A stretch of DNA of 64,000 bases, from the NCBI GenBank assembly GCA_044343935.1, contig JBIJDU010000004.1, positions 1 to 64,000 of the forward strand. The letters are read 5' to 3'. Position 1 is the first letter of the stretch. Every line of letters starts with the position of its first letter. Source of the DNA: AcAMD-5 sp044343935 (lineage in GTDB: Bacteria; Actinomycetota; Actinomycetes; S36-B12; UBA5976). Shown in pieces: positions 1 through 9,238 of the stretch. Position numbers and translations under genes: made by a program. The notes below the pieces were generated by a model, which did not search any database, had not been told where the DNA came from, and saw only the letters and a program-made list of their open reading frames with translations.

Positions 1-153
1 CTGCATCCAGGTCCGATGAACCGAGGAATTGAAATTAGTTCACAAGTTGCGGACGGGGAGAGATCGCTAATTGTGGATCAAGTGAAAAATGGTGTTTACG
101 TTCGAATGGCAGTTCTATATCTACTTCTTGGGGGAGCGACTGAGGAATTATGA
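1..153 (+). CDS. pyrB: Aspartate carbamoyltransferase catalytic subunit, C-terminal end (partial)
   Basis: The window opens inside this gene. The last 50 codons read LHPGPMNRGIEI near the start and end in LLLGGATEEL before TGA at 151-153. The HPGPMNRG stretch is the conserved C-terminal motif of aspartate and ornithine carbamoyltransferases. The family condenses carbamoyl phosphate with aspartate, the committed step of pyrimidine synthesis. The pyrC start codon overlaps the stop (ATGA), so this is the first visible gene of the pyr operon, and that context favours pyrB over argF. The 5' part, including the carbamoyl phosphate site, lies outside the window. Confidence 0.9.
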   Translation: MHPGPMNRGIEISSQVADGERSLIVDQVKNGVYVRMAVLYLLLGGATEEL

Positions 154-1445
154 CGAATCAATCAATAGTTTTTAGGAACGTTGCACCTTACGGCGAAGAA
201 GTAGTTGATTTGATTGTCTCAAAGGGTGTGGTTACCGGAATTGAGCCAGCAGGTAAGGCTAATGGCAATGAAGTAATTGACTGCACTGGATTAATTGTTC
301 TACCTGGCTTTGTGGATTTACACTGTCATGTACGCGAACCAGGCAGAGAAGATTCGGAAACAGTGCTAACCGCATCGAGAGCAGCAGCGCTCGGTGGGTA
401 CACCTGTATTTTTGCGATGCCCAACACCAATCCAGTTGCTGATAATGCTGGCGTGGTTGAGCAAGTTAAGCATCTCGGGGAATTAGTTGGTTTGGTAGAT
501 GTCCATGCGATTGGAGCGGTAACACTCAAGCAAGAAGGTCGTGAGTTAGCTGAATTAGGTGCCATGGCGGATTCGGCAGCGCAAGTGCGAATTTTTTCGG
601 ATGATGGCCATTGCGTTTCTGATTCTCAGCTGATGCGCAGAGCGCTGGAATATGTAAAGGCATTCAATGGCATCATTGCACAACATGCGCAAGATCTACA
701 ATTAACCAAAGACGCCCAGATGAATGAGGGAGCGCTTTCTGCCACCTTGGGGCTGCGCGGTTGGCCAGCAGTTGCGGAAGAAAGCATAATTGCAAGAGAC
801 GTGTTACTAGCTCAGCATGTGGATTCTCGCTATCACGTGTTGCATTTAACTACCGCCCGAGGCGCAGAAATTGTTAAGGAAGCGAAAGCGCGTGGAGTTA
901 AGGTTACTGCTGAAGTAACCCCGCATCATTTGTTACTCACCGAAGATTTGATTAAAGGCTACGACCCAGTTTATAAAGTTAATCCTCCGCTTCGAACTGC
1001 AGCTGATGTAACTGCATTGCAGGATGCATTGGCATCAGGGGTGATTGATTCAGTTGGAACTGATCACGCGCCGCATACTGAAGAACATAAAGATTGTGAA
1101 TGGGATCAGGCAGCATTTGGCATGTTAGGGCTCCAGACCGCATTGTCTGTATTAGTAAAAACGATGATTGAAACCAAGAAAATTAGTTGGCGTGAGTTGG
1201 CGAATCGGATGTCAGTTAAGCCAGCTCAGATTGCCGGCTTAACTGATCAGGGTCAAGATATTGCTATCGATGCTCCAGCTAATCTCACATTTATTGATCC
1301 AAACTCAAAGTGGATGGTTACCAAAGATCTTATTGCCAGCAAAAGTTTCAATACCCCATACGAAGGAATGGAATTGCCAGCCACAGTGAAACATACAATG
1401 TTCAAAGGTGAATTTTCGGTTAGAGACGGTAAGGTGCAAAAGTGA
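150..1445 (+). CDS. pyrC: Dihydroorotase
   Basis: This 431-residue amidohydrolase cyclises N-carbamoyl-aspartate to dihydroorotate in the cytoplasm, the third step of UMP synthesis. The metal-binding HxH motif is at residues 58-60 (DLHCHVREPG). FSDDGHC near residue 150 supplies an Asp where some relatives carry a carboxylated Lys, as in the Aquifex/Bacillus type of dihydroorotase. Later metal and substrate residues are in AQHAQD, LHLTT and TDHAPHT (about 304-310). Length is normal for the class I family. The ATG overlaps the pyrB stop by 4 nt and the end overlaps the carA GTG, so translation is probably coupled along the operon. Confidence 0.96.
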   Translation: MTNQSIVFRNVAPYGEEVVDLIVSKGVVTGIEPAGKANGNEVIDCTGLIVLPGFVDLHCHVREPGREDSETVLTASRAAALGGYTCIFAMPNTNPVADNAGVVEQVKHLGELVGLVDVHAIGAVTLKQEGRELAELGAMADSAAQVRIFSDDGHCVSDSQLMRRALEYVKAFNGIIAQHAQDLQLTKDAQMNEGALSATLGLRGWPAVAEESIIARDVLLAQHVDSRYHVLHLTTARGAEIVKEAKARGVKVTAEVTPHHLLLTEDLIKGYDPVYKVNPPLRTAADVTALQDALASGVIDSVGTDHAPHTEEHKDCEWDQAAFGMLGLQTALSVLVKTMIETKKISWRELANRMSVKPAQIAGLTDQGQDIAIDAPANLTFIDPNSKWMVTKDLIASKSFNTPYEGMELPATVKHTMFKGEFSVRDGKVQK

Positions 1446-2569
1446 TTGATTTCGAACCTGCAGTCTTAGTTCTCGAAGATGGTCGGGTCTTTAGTGGCAA
1501 TAGTTGGGGGGCAACAGGTCAAACTTTTGGTGAATTGGTTTTTGCGACCCCAATGAGTGGGTATCAAGAAACAATCACAGACCCGTCATATTGTGGCCAG
1601 ATTTTGGTGCAAACTGCACCACACATTGGAAATACCGGAATGAATGATGAAGACCCCGAATCCGATCAAATCTGGATTTCGGGCTATGTCGTGCGCGATC
1701 CATCTCGAATAGCTTCAAATTGGCGCTCCAAGCGAACCCTCAACGATGAATTAATAGCACAGCAAATTGTCGGCATTGCAGATGTTGACACTCGAGCTAT
1801 CACTCGTCATTTGCGTGATAAGGGGGCGATGCGTGCTGGCATTTTCTCGGGAAAAGTGTTGCCGTCAAAATCGGAGATGCTTGCGGCCGTAACTCAACAG
1901 CCAAGCATGAAAGGAAGAAATTTAACAGCTGAAGTAACTACGGCAGATAGATATGTTGTGCCAGCTAACAGAGAGGCTGAATTTAAAGTGGCAGCAATTG
2001 ATTTAGGTATTAAACGCAATACGCCTCGACTGATGGCAGCAAGAGGGATTGAAACACATGTGTTCTCAGCAAATACTCCAATTGATGAGATTTTGAATGA
2101 GGGCTTTGATGGAGTTTTCTTAAGTAATGGACCTGGCGATCCAGCGACTGCCTCAGAAGTGGTTGTATCGATTAAAAAGATATTGGCAGCTGGTGTGCCA
2201 TTGTTTGGAATTTGTTTTGGTCAACAATTATTTGGACGCGCCTTGGGATTAGAAACTTATAAATTACAGTTCGGGCACCGCGGGATAAATCAACCAGTTC
2301 AAGATCTAGCTACTGGAAAAGTAGCGATAACGGCTCATAATCACGGATTTGCAGTTGCAGTGCCAAATTTAAATGAATTCGACACACCATATGGGCTGGG
2401 CCGCGTTACTCATCGTTGCCTAAATGATGACGTAGTAGAGGGTATCGAATTGGTTAATTCACCAGCGTTTAGTGTGCAGTATCACCCAGAAGCCGCCGCT
2501 GGACCACATGATGCTGAGTATCTCTTTGACAAGTTCAAACAACTTCTAGTTGAGAGTAAAAATGCCTAA
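1442..2569 (+). CDS. carA: Carbamoyl-phosphate synthase small (glutaminase) subunit
   Basis: This 375-residue subunit hydrolyses glutamine and passes ammonia to CarB for carbamoyl phosphate, which feeds both pyrimidine and arginine synthesis. The N-terminal CPSase domain begins LVLEDGRVFSG. The C-terminal class I amidotransferase domain has the nucleophile Cys in FGICFGQQLFG (about residue 257) and the His/Glu pair in YHPEAAAGP (about 347). The usual GICLGHQ motif reads GICFGQQ here, but the triad is intact. The start is GTG at 1442, overlapping the pyrC stop. The 3' end overlaps carB by 8 nt. Confidence 0.96.
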   Translation: MIDFEPAVLVLEDGRVFSGNSWGATGQTFGELVFATPMSGYQETITDPSYCGQILVQTAPHIGNTGMNDEDPESDQIWISGYVVRDPSRIASNWRSKRTLNDELIAQQIVGIADVDTRAITRHLRDKGAMRAGIFSGKVLPSKSEMLAAVTQQPSMKGRNLTAEVTTADRYVVPANREAEFKVAAIDLGIKRNTPRLMAARGIETHVFSANTPIDEILNEGFDGVFLSNGPGDPATASEVVVSIKKILAAGVPLFGICFGQQLFGRALGLETYKLQFGHRGINQPVQDLATGKVAITAHNHGFAVAVPNLNEFDTPYGLGRVTHRCLNDDVVEGIELVNSPAFSVQYHPEAAAGPHDAEYLFDKFKQLLVESKNA

Positions 2570-5500
2570 ACGTAGTGATATCTCATCGGTAATGGTTATT
2601 GGCTCTGGCCCAATTGTCATTGGCCAAGCTTGTGAATTCGATTACTCTGGTACCCAAGCATGTCGAGTCCTTCGCAGTGAAGGAATCCGAGTTATTTTGT
2701 TAAATAGCAATCCAGCCACCATCATGACCGATCCAGACTTCGCTGATGCCACTTATGTTGAGCCAATCACGATGGAGATCTGTGAAGCAATTATTGCTAA
2801 GGAAAAGCCCGACGCATTACTCCCAACGCTGGGTGGCCAGACAGCACTAAACATGGCGATGCAATTACATGAATCTGGGATCCTAGAAAAATATGGTGTT
2901 GAACTCATCGGCGCTAACGCGGAGGCTATTCAAAAGGGTGAGAATCGCGAATCATTCAAAGAGGTAGTAAAGAAAATTGGTGGCGAAGTTGCCAAGAGTT
3001 TTATTTGCCATACCGCTGCTGAGATTGATGCTGGTGCGGCTGAGCTTGGCTTTCCCATGGTGGTTCGTCCATCATTCACGATGGGTGGTGCTGGCTCAGG
3101 AATTGCATATAACAAAGAAGACCTCGATCGAATTTCATCAGCTGGCCTTCAAGCGAGTGCAACAACGGAAGTTTTGCTCGAAGAATCAATTCTTGGCTGG
3201 AAAGAATATGAATTGGAGCTGATGCGAGATGCAAACGACAATGTTGTAGTTGTATGTTCAATCGAGAATGTGGATCCTGTTGGTGTTCACACCGGTGATT
3301 CAATAACCGTAGCACCAGCATTAACACTAACCGATCGAGAATATCAAAAGTTGCGTGATTTATCGATTGCAGTAATTCGTGAAGTTGGTGTTGATACTGG
3401 TGGTTGTAACATTCAATTTGCTGTTGATCCTGAAAACGGCAGAATCATTATCATTGAGATGAATCCTCGCGTTTCGCGATCGTCCGCGCTTGCTAGCAAA
3501 GCTACTGGTTTTCCAATAGCGAAGATTGCAGCAAAGTTGGCTATTGGTTACACCCTTGATGAAATTAGTAATGACATTACGGGGGAGACGCCAGCATCTT
3601 TCGAGCCAACCCTTGACTACATTGTTACGAAGATTCCACGGTTTGCTTTTGAAAAATTTCCTGGTGCTGATACCAGGTTGACTACAACTATGAAAAGCGT
3701 CGGCGAAGCAATGGCAATCGGCCGCTCCTTCAGCGAATCTCTCATGAAGGCATTGCGTAGCTTAGAAAAAGCTGATGGAGTTTTTAGTTGGAGTTATCCA
3801 AAGCGTTCGGAGGCAGAATGGCTCGAACTAGTTGAGAAGCCACACGATGGTCGGATCAAGCTGGTTCAACAAGCTTTACATGCCGGGATTAGTGCGTCAA
3901 AGATATTTGAGGCTACCAAAATAGATCCGTGGTTTCTTGATCAAATTCAGTTGATAAATGAGGTGGCTGACCTTATCGCATCAGCAAATGAATTAGATAA
4001 ATCTGTATTGCGTTTGGGTAAGCGTCACGGTTTCAGTGATTCGCAGATTGCTCAATTGCGTAATGTAACTGAATCTGATGTGAGATTTATGCGCTATGAG
4101 ATGGATATTAGGCCAGTTTATAAAACGGTAGATACCTGTGCGGCTGAATTTAAGGCTTTAACGCCATATCACTATTCATCTTATGATGAAGAAACTGAGG
4201 TTGCTCCCAGCAACAAGAAAAAGGTGATCATTCTTGGTTCTGGACCAAACCGAATTGGACAAGGTATTGAGTTTGATTACTCGTGTGTGCATGCAGCATT
4301 AACCTTAAAGGAAGCTGGTTATGAAACCATCATGGTCAATTGCAACCCTGAAACGGTTTCAACTGATTACGACACATCTGATCGATTGTATTTCGAGCCG
4401 CTAACACTTGAGGATGTACTAGAAGTGATTCACGCTGAAAGTAAGTCGGGAGAAATTGCAGGGGTAATCGTGCAACTAGGCGGACAAACTCCGCTAGGAC
4501 TAGCTGCTGGGCTTGCTGCGTCGGGAATAAAGATTGTAGGCACTCAACCAATTGATATTCATCGTGCTGAGGAGCGAGGCGAATTTGATGCGCTGTTAAC
4601 CAGATTGGGGCTACAAGCACCAAGCAATGGCATGGCCGCCTCAATAGCGGATGCACTTAGCATTGCCAGTCGAATTGGTTACCCAGTATTAGTTAGACCA
4701 AGCTATGTGCTTGGTGGCAGAGGCATGGAAATCGTATATGACGATGAGATGTTAAGTGGATATATTTCTCGGGCTACCGAAATCACACCTGATCGTCCAG
4801 TTTTGGTTGATCGCTTTTTAGACGATGCAATTGAAATAGATGTCGATGCGCTATTTGATGGTAGGGAAATGTATCTGGGTGGAATTATGGAACACATCGA
4901 AGAGGCTGGTGTTCATTCTGGCGATTCGGCCTGCACGCTACCTCCTATCACGTTAGGTAAAGCTGAATTAGATCGAATAGCGGAAAGTACTAAATTGTTG
5001 GCCGCTGGTTTGAATGTAGTAGGTTTAATAAATATTCAATTCGCGTTGAGCGCTGGGGTTTTGTATGTTTTAGAGGCAAACCCACGGGCGTCTCGCACGG
5101 TGCCTTTTGTCTCAAAAGCGACAAATGTTCAACTAGCCAAGGCGGCCGCGCGAATAATGCTGGGTGCAACGATTTCTCAGTTAAAACAAGAGGGTGTTTT
5201 GAAGTCCGATGCTGAATTGGCTAATGCAACATCGGGTCCAATTTCAGTCAAGGAAGCCGTTTTACCTTTTGGCAGGTTCCATGGCGTTGACACCGTGCTT
5301 GGCCCAGAGATGAAATCAACTGGTGAAGTCATGGGTATCGACAAAAACTTTGGTCTGGCATTCGCCAAATCTCAAAGTGCAGTTTACTCAGCCGGACTCC
5401 CTACTCATGGCAAGGTTTTTGTTTCAGTAGCTGATCGTGATAAGCGTGCCATGGTGGCACCAATCAAGCGATTAGTGGATATGGGCTTCAAGGTAGCAGC

Positions 5501-5840
5501 AACCGCTGGCACTGCTGATGTGCTAAGAAAACACGGCGTCGACTGTGAAGTTTTGGTCAAGCAGCACATGGCTGACCTGGAGCATGACAATCAAAAAACA
5601 ACAGTTGAAGCCATCTTGGCTGGCGAGATAGCGCTGGTGGTAAATACACCATACGGCACTGGCGCCAGAATAGACGGATATGAAATCCGAACAGCTGCAG
5701 TTACCGCTTCGGTTCCTTCGATAACCACCATTCAAGGACTATCAGCTGCAGTTGAAGGTATTGAAGCACGCAGCAAATCCAAGTACGCTGTGAAATCGCT
5801 GCAGGAATACGCAATCGCATCAAGAACGGCTAGCGCATGA
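2562..5840 (+). CDS. carB: Carbamoyl-phosphate synthase large subunit
   Basis: This 1092-residue synthase makes carbamoyl phosphate from bicarbonate, ammonia and two ATP. Two homologous ATP-grasp halves are clear: the first starts with GSGPIVIGQACEFDYSGTQA, the second near residue 560 with GSGPNRIGQGIEFDYS. Each half has a substrate site (MNPRVSRSSALASKATG and EANPRASRTVPFVSKATN). A C-terminal MGS-like allosteric domain covers roughly the last 150 residues. I chose ATG at 2562, giving MPKRSDISSVMVIG, over an in-frame TTG at 2550 because the family starts this way and GAGAG precedes it. It overlaps the carA stop. Confidence 0.97.
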   Translation: MPKRSDISSVMVIGSGPIVIGQACEFDYSGTQACRVLRSEGIRVILLNSNPATIMTDPDFADATYVEPITMEICEAIIAKEKPDALLPTLGGQTALNMAMQLHESGILEKYGVELIGANAEAIQKGENRESFKEVVKKIGGEVAKSFICHTAAEIDAGAAELGFPMVVRPSFTMGGAGSGIAYNKEDLDRISSAGLQASATTEVLLEESILGWKEYELELMRDANDNVVVVCSIENVDPVGVHTGDSITVAPALTLTDREYQKLRDLSIAVIREVGVDTGGCNIQFAVDPENGRIIIIEMNPRVSRSSALASKATGFPIAKIAAKLAIGYTLDEISNDITGETPASFEPTLDYIVTKIPRFAFEKFPGADTRLTTTMKSVGEAMAIGRSFSESLMKALRSLEKADGVFSWSYPKRSEAEWLELVEKPHDGRIKLVQQALHAGISASKIFEATKIDPWFLDQIQLINEVADLIASANELDKSVLRLGKRHGFSDSQIAQLRNVTESDVRFMRYEMDIRPVYKTVDTCAAEFKALTPYHYSSYDEETEVAPSNKKKVIILGSGPNRIGQGIEFDYSCVHAALTLKEAGYETIMVNCNPETVSTDYDTSDRLYFEPLTLEDVLEVIHAESKSGEIAGVIVQLGGQTPLGLAAGLAASGIKIVGTQPIDIHRAEERGEFDALLTRLGLQAPSNGMAASIADALSIASRIGYPVLVRPSYVLGGRGMEIVYDDEMLSGYISRATEITPDRPVLVDRFLDDAIEIDVDALFDGREMYLGGIMEHIEEAGVHSGDSACTLPPITLGKAELDRIAESTKLLAAGLNVVGLINIQFALSAGVLYVLEANPRASRTVPFVSKATNVQLAKAAARIMLGATISQLKQEGVLKSDAELANATSGPISVKEAVLPFGRFHGVDTVLGPEMKSTGEVMGIDKNFGLAFAKSQSAVYSAGLPTHGKVFVSVADRDKRAMVAPIKRLVDMGFKVAATAGTADVLRKHGVDCEVLVKQHMADLEHDNQKTTVEAILAGEIALVVNTPYGTGARIDGYEIRTAAVTASVPSITTIQGLSAAVEGIEARSKSKYAVKSLQEYAIASRTASA

Positions 5841-6700
5841 ATGTTAAACCAGTTCAAACTGTTGGAAAAGTCGTTAGTGTTCGTAAATCTGGACACTACT
5901 CGGTAATCTCAATTGCTTGCTCTGGAATTGCTGAAATCGCTAAGCCAGGCCATTTCATCACGGTGGCTGTTGGTGGCGAAAATTCAGCAATGATGTTACG
6001 TCGGGCATTTAGCATTGCTTCAATTGATGATCGCTCGGTGTATGGCGGAGTTATCGAGATTGTCATAAGCGCCGATGGACCAGGAACCCGATGGCTGGCG
6101 GCGCGAAAACGAGATGATTCATTAGATATTGTCGGTCCACTAGGAAAGCCGTATCCAATCCCAAAAAACCCGGTTCCAGCAGTATTAGTTGGTGGTGGTT
6201 ATGGTGCCGCAAATTTGCCATGGTTGGGCAAGTATCTAACGCAACGAGGCTGCAAGATTGACACAATTCTTGGTGCTGCTACAGATCAAAAAGTTTATGG
6301 GCAATTAGAAGCAAGGCGAATTGGTGGCTCCTTAACAATTACCACCGAAGATGGCTCAATTGGCACATCAGGTCGCGTAACTGATGTGCTTCCAATGGTG
6401 ATTGCTAAGAATAATGCGGCAGTTGTGTATGCCTGCGGTCCGATGGGTATGTTGGCTGCGGTAACTAAAATTGCAATCGATCATGGTGCAGTTGCGCAAG
6501 TTGCCGTAGAGGAAGCCATGGCGTGCGGTATTGGGGTGTGCATGACCTGCGTATTGCCAATTATCGACGAAGATGGTCAAACCAAGATGCTGCGATCTTG
6601 TGTTGCTGGACCTATATTTGATGGGTCAAAAGTACGATTTCAAGATATAGACAAATTGCCACCTGATGCGCTTGGGGCAACTGCGATGGGTGGCCATTAA
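5837..6700 (+). CDS. pyrK: Dihydroorotate dehydrogenase electron-transfer subunit
   Basis: This 287-residue iron-sulfur flavoprotein moves electrons from the PyrD flavin to NAD+. The N-terminal half is a ferredoxin-reductase-type FAD domain (RRAFSIAS), followed by an NAD-binding part (GGGYGAANLPWL, CGPMGML). Four cysteines at about residues 230, 235, 238 and 255 (CGIGVCMTC then SC) match the PyrK 2Fe-2S ligand spacing. It overlaps carB by ATGA and pyrD by 1 nt. Its presence shows that the PyrD next door is the heterotetrameric 1B type rather than the membrane-bound quinone-linked class 2 enzyme found in mycobacteria. Confidence 0.94.
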   Translation: MNVKPVQTVGKVVSVRKSGHYSVISIACSGIAEIAKPGHFITVAVGGENSAMMLRRAFSIASIDDRSVYGGVIEIVISADGPGTRWLAARKRDDSLDIVGPLGKPYPIPKNPVPAVLVGGGYGAANLPWLGKYLTQRGCKIDTILGAATDQKVYGQLEARRIGGSLTITTEDGSIGTSGRVTDVLPMVIAKNNAAVVYACGPMGMLAAVTKIAIDHGAVAQVAVEEAMACGIGVCMTCVLPIIDEDGQTKMLRSCVAGPIFDGSKVRFQDIDKLPPDALGATAMGGH

Positions 6701-7695
6701 TGGTTGGTACACCAATTCGTGGAGCTGGACCAACAGGTGCGCCGGTTGATACATTGCTAGTTGATTTGAGTGCGCGAATTGGCACGACAAAGGTTCCAAC
6801 CCCTATTTTTACCGCATCTGGTTGTGCTGCTAGCGGAAAAGAGTTAGATCAATTCTTTGATATTGCAGCTATTGGTGGCATTGTTACCAAGTCAATCATG
6901 TTAGAGGCAAGGTCTGGTAGGGCTACACCTCGAATGGCAGAAACGCCAAGCGGAATGCTCAATGGCATTGGATTACAAGGCCCCGGTATTGATGAGTTTA
7001 TTAAAAATGATTTAGCTTGGCTCCATCAACGTAAAGCCCGAACTGTAGTTTCGATTGCGGGAAAAACTGTAGAAGAGTACGGCAAGTTAGCCCGAAGACT
7101 AAGGGAATTTGATTGGCTTACCGCAGTAGAGGTGAACATCTCTTGCCCAAACGTAGAATCCAGAGGTCAAGTTTTTGCCTGTGATCCAGGCGCTTCCGCG
7201 GCGGCTATTACCGAAGCTAGACGTGGGCTAAATGCAAACACACCAATAATTGCCAAACTGACTCCAGATGTAACTGATATCAGCAGCATTGCTCGTGCCG
7301 TGGTGGATGCTGGTGCCGATGGTGTTGCAATGATCAACACATTGTTAGGTATGGTGATTGATCTAGATCAAATGCGGCCAGTGCTATCTGGCGGTACTGG
7401 TGGTTTATCTGGCCCTGCAATTAGGCCAGTTGCGGTCCGCGCAATTTGGCAGGTGCATGCAGCTATGCCGAACTTACCCATCTTAGGAATGGGCGGAGTG
7501 CGAAACGGTAAGGATGCGCTTGAACTCATTTTGGCCGGAGCTAGTGCTGTAAGTGTAGGCACATCTATTTTTAATGATCCGTCAGCACCGTGGCGAATTC
7601 AGCGGGAGTTGCGAGATGAATTGGGAAGTCGTGGATTTGCTAAATTGTCTGAAGCCGTTGGACATGCTCATACTAGATTCGAGGCGGAGAATTGA
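6700..7695 (+). CDS. pyrD: Dihydroorotate dehydrogenase, class 1B catalytic subunit
   Basis: This 331-residue FMN-dependent TIM barrel oxidises dihydroorotate to orotate. The catalytic-base Cys lies in VNISCPNVESRG (about residue 149). The phosphate and FMN binding segments GGTGGLSGPAIRP and LGMGGVRNGKDALE are present near the C-terminus. Substrate Asn residues are in MINTLLGM. ATG at 6700 shares one base with the pyrK TAA stop. About 16 residues before TLLVDLSARIG form a short N-terminal extension. The pairing with PyrK implies NAD+ as acceptor. Confidence 0.95.
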   Translation: MVGTPIRGAGPTGAPVDTLLVDLSARIGTTKVPTPIFTASGCAASGKELDQFFDIAAIGGIVTKSIMLEARSGRATPRMAETPSGMLNGIGLQGPGIDEFIKNDLAWLHQRKARTVVSIAGKTVEEYGKLARRLREFDWLTAVEVNISCPNVESRGQVFACDPGASAAAITEARRGLNANTPIIAKLTPDVTDISSIARAVVDAGADGVAMINTLLGMVIDLDQMRPVLSGGTGGLSGPAIRPVAVRAIWQVHAAMPNLPILGMGGVRNGKDALELILAGASAVSVGTSIFNDPSAPWRIQRELRDELGSRGFAKLSEAVGHAHTRFEAEN

Positions 7696-8381
7696 GACTT
7701 CCGATAGCAATTGCGCTTGATGTGGATTCATTACAGCAAGCAATTGCGCATACATCGGTGTTATCTAACTCAGTTGCCATGATAAAGGTGGGACTACAGT
7801 CTTATCTTCGCGATGGCAATGCTGGAGTTCAAGCAATCTCGGCTGAATTGAATGGGGCTGAACTATTTCTTGATTTGAAACTGCACGATATTCCCCAAAC
7901 TGTTGCTGGCGCAGTTCGGAGCATCAAGAAATTGGCGCCAAGTGTATTAACAGTTCATGCCGCTGGTGGAAGTGCGATGTTAAAAGCAGCAGTTGAAACT
8001 GCAGAGGAAATCGATATTGCAGCCGTAACCATTTTAACCTCACTTGGTGACACTGATGTTTCAGTTTTTTCAAATAGATCAATTCCAGATATAGTATTGA
8101 AATTGGCGGAACAGGCAGTTACTGCTGGATGCCGAGCCATAGTTTGTTCACCACATGAAGTTGTGAAACTAAGGGACGTAGTTGGTGGGGAAACAAGATT
8201 AATCGTGCCGGGAGTGCGAATGCCAGGAGATGCCGCCGGAGATCAGAATAGAATTGCTACACCTGCTGAGACCATTGGATACGGCGCTGATATTTTGGTG
8301 ATGGGTAGATCTATTTTGAACTCTGCTGATCCGTTAAAACAGCTTGAGTTGATTAGGCATTCATTGCGAGATGAGCAATGA
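7692..8381 (+). CDS. pyrF: Orotidine 5'-phosphate decarboxylase
   Basis: This 229-residue enzyme converts OMP to UMP, the last step of the pathway in this operon. The catalytic D-x-K-x-x-D tetrad element appears as LDLKLHD near residues 60-65. The C-terminal phosphate-binding part contains VPGVRMPGD and DILVMGRSI. Length fits the type 1 (E. coli/Bacillus-like) family rather than the longer type 2 form common in mycobacteria. The start is TTG at 7692, overlapping the pyrD stop, with a GGCGGAG ribosome-binding sequence just before it. The stop overlaps the gmk ATG. Confidence 0.94.
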   Translation: MRLPIAIALDVDSLQQAIAHTSVLSNSVAMIKVGLQSYLRDGNAGVQAISAELNGAELFLDLKLHDIPQTVAGAVRSIKKLAPSVLTVHAAGGSAMLKAAVETAEEIDIAAVTILTSLGDTDVSVFSNRSIPDIVLKLAEQAVTAGCRAIVCSPHEVVKLRDVVGGETRLIVPGVRMPGDAAGDQNRIATPAETIGYGADILVMGRSILNSADPLKQLELIRHSLRDEQ

Positions 8382-8932
8382 ACTTGTTGATGCTTGTCGG
8401 CCCTTCTGGAGTTGGGAAAGGCACAATCATTAGGGAACTGCGTAAACACCGCTCTGATATTTGGCTTTCAGTTTCAGCAACTACGCGCGCCGCGAGGGCT
8501 AATGAAACACATGGGGTGGATTACTTTTTTTTGAGTCGCACTGAGTTTGAGCACATGATTGCAAAAGATGAATTATTGGAGTGGGCTGAATATGCGGGTA
8601 ATTATTACGGTACCCCTAAGCAGCAAGTGATGGAGCAATTGAATCAAGGTAAATTGGTTGTTTTAGAGATTGAATTAGCAGGGGCTCGGCAAATCAAGGC
8701 GAAATTGCCAGAAGTTATTGATGTGATGGTGCTGCCCCCCTCACTGGCAGACTTGGCTGACCGGCTCAATAGTCGAGGAACCGAGAATGAAGCAGAGCGG
8801 CGGCGCCGACTCGAACTGGCCGAGGAAGAGTTAGCTGCCCAGGGGGAGTTTCGTTACCACATCCAGAACGACACTGTGTCGGGTGCATTGGCGCAACTGC
8901 TACCCTTGCTCCCTGCCCAATCTTCAAAATAA
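8378..8932 (+). CDS. gmk: Guanylate kinase
   Basis: This 184-residue kinase phosphorylates GMP to GDP with ATP. The P-loop GPSGVGKGT is at about residues 8-16. The GMP-binding region has SVSATTRAARANETHGVDY and the later ELLEWAEYAGNYYGTP. The lid and adenine-binding part has RLNSRGTENEAERRRRLE. It overlaps pyrF by ATGA. Most actinobacteria keep the integration host factor gene mihF directly before gmk; here pyrF and gmk overlap, so there is no room for it. rpoZ follows after 9 bases, which is the usual neighbour. Confidence 0.96.
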   Translation: MNLLMLVGPSGVGKGTIIRELRKHRSDIWLSVSATTRAARANETHGVDYFFLSRTEFEHMIAKDELLEWAEYAGNYYGTPKQQVMEQLNQGKLVVLEIELAGARQIKAKLPEVIDVMVLPPSLADLADRLNSRGTENEAERRRRLELAEEELAAQGEFRYHIQNDTVSGALAQLLPLLPAQSSK

Positions 8933-8941
8933 GGAAGTGCG

Positions 8942-9226
8942 ATGTCCGGAGTAAATCAGCGTCCAGAGGGAATTACCTATCCACCGATTGATTCCCTATT
9001 GGAAAAAACTGGTTCTAAATATCAGTTAGTCATCTATGCGGCTCGTCGCGCTCGTCAGATCAATGCTTATTACTCGCAGTTAGGCGAGGGTTTATTGGAA
9101 TACGTTGGGCCATTGGTTGATAGCCATGTTCAGGAGAAAGCACTTTCGATTGCAATGCGCGAAATTAATGCGGATCTGCTTAGCTACGAGCGCACTGAAC
9201 CAGAACAGAGCGAAACCAACGAGTAG
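8942..9226 (+). CDS. rpoZ: RNA polymerase omega subunit
   Basis: This 94-residue subunit helps RNA polymerase assembly by holding the beta' C-terminus. It has the family signature PPIDSLLEKTGSKYQLVIYAARRARQIN and a second helix with EKALSIAMREINADLLSYE. The C-terminal tail is acidic. AAGGAAG lies 4 bases before the ATG. The position between gmk and coaBC is conserved in actinobacteria and many other bacteria. Confidence 0.95.
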   Translation: MSGVNQRPEGITYPPIDSLLEKTGSKYQLVIYAARRARQINAYYSQLGEGLLEYVGPLVDSHVQEKALSIAMREINADLLSYERTEPEQSETNE

Positions 9227-9238
9227 TTAGGGCGATTC

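Noticed and set aside
2550..2561. TTG at 2550 as carB start
   Set aside because: ATG 2562 matches the family N-terminus and the GAGAG sequence lies between the two codons.
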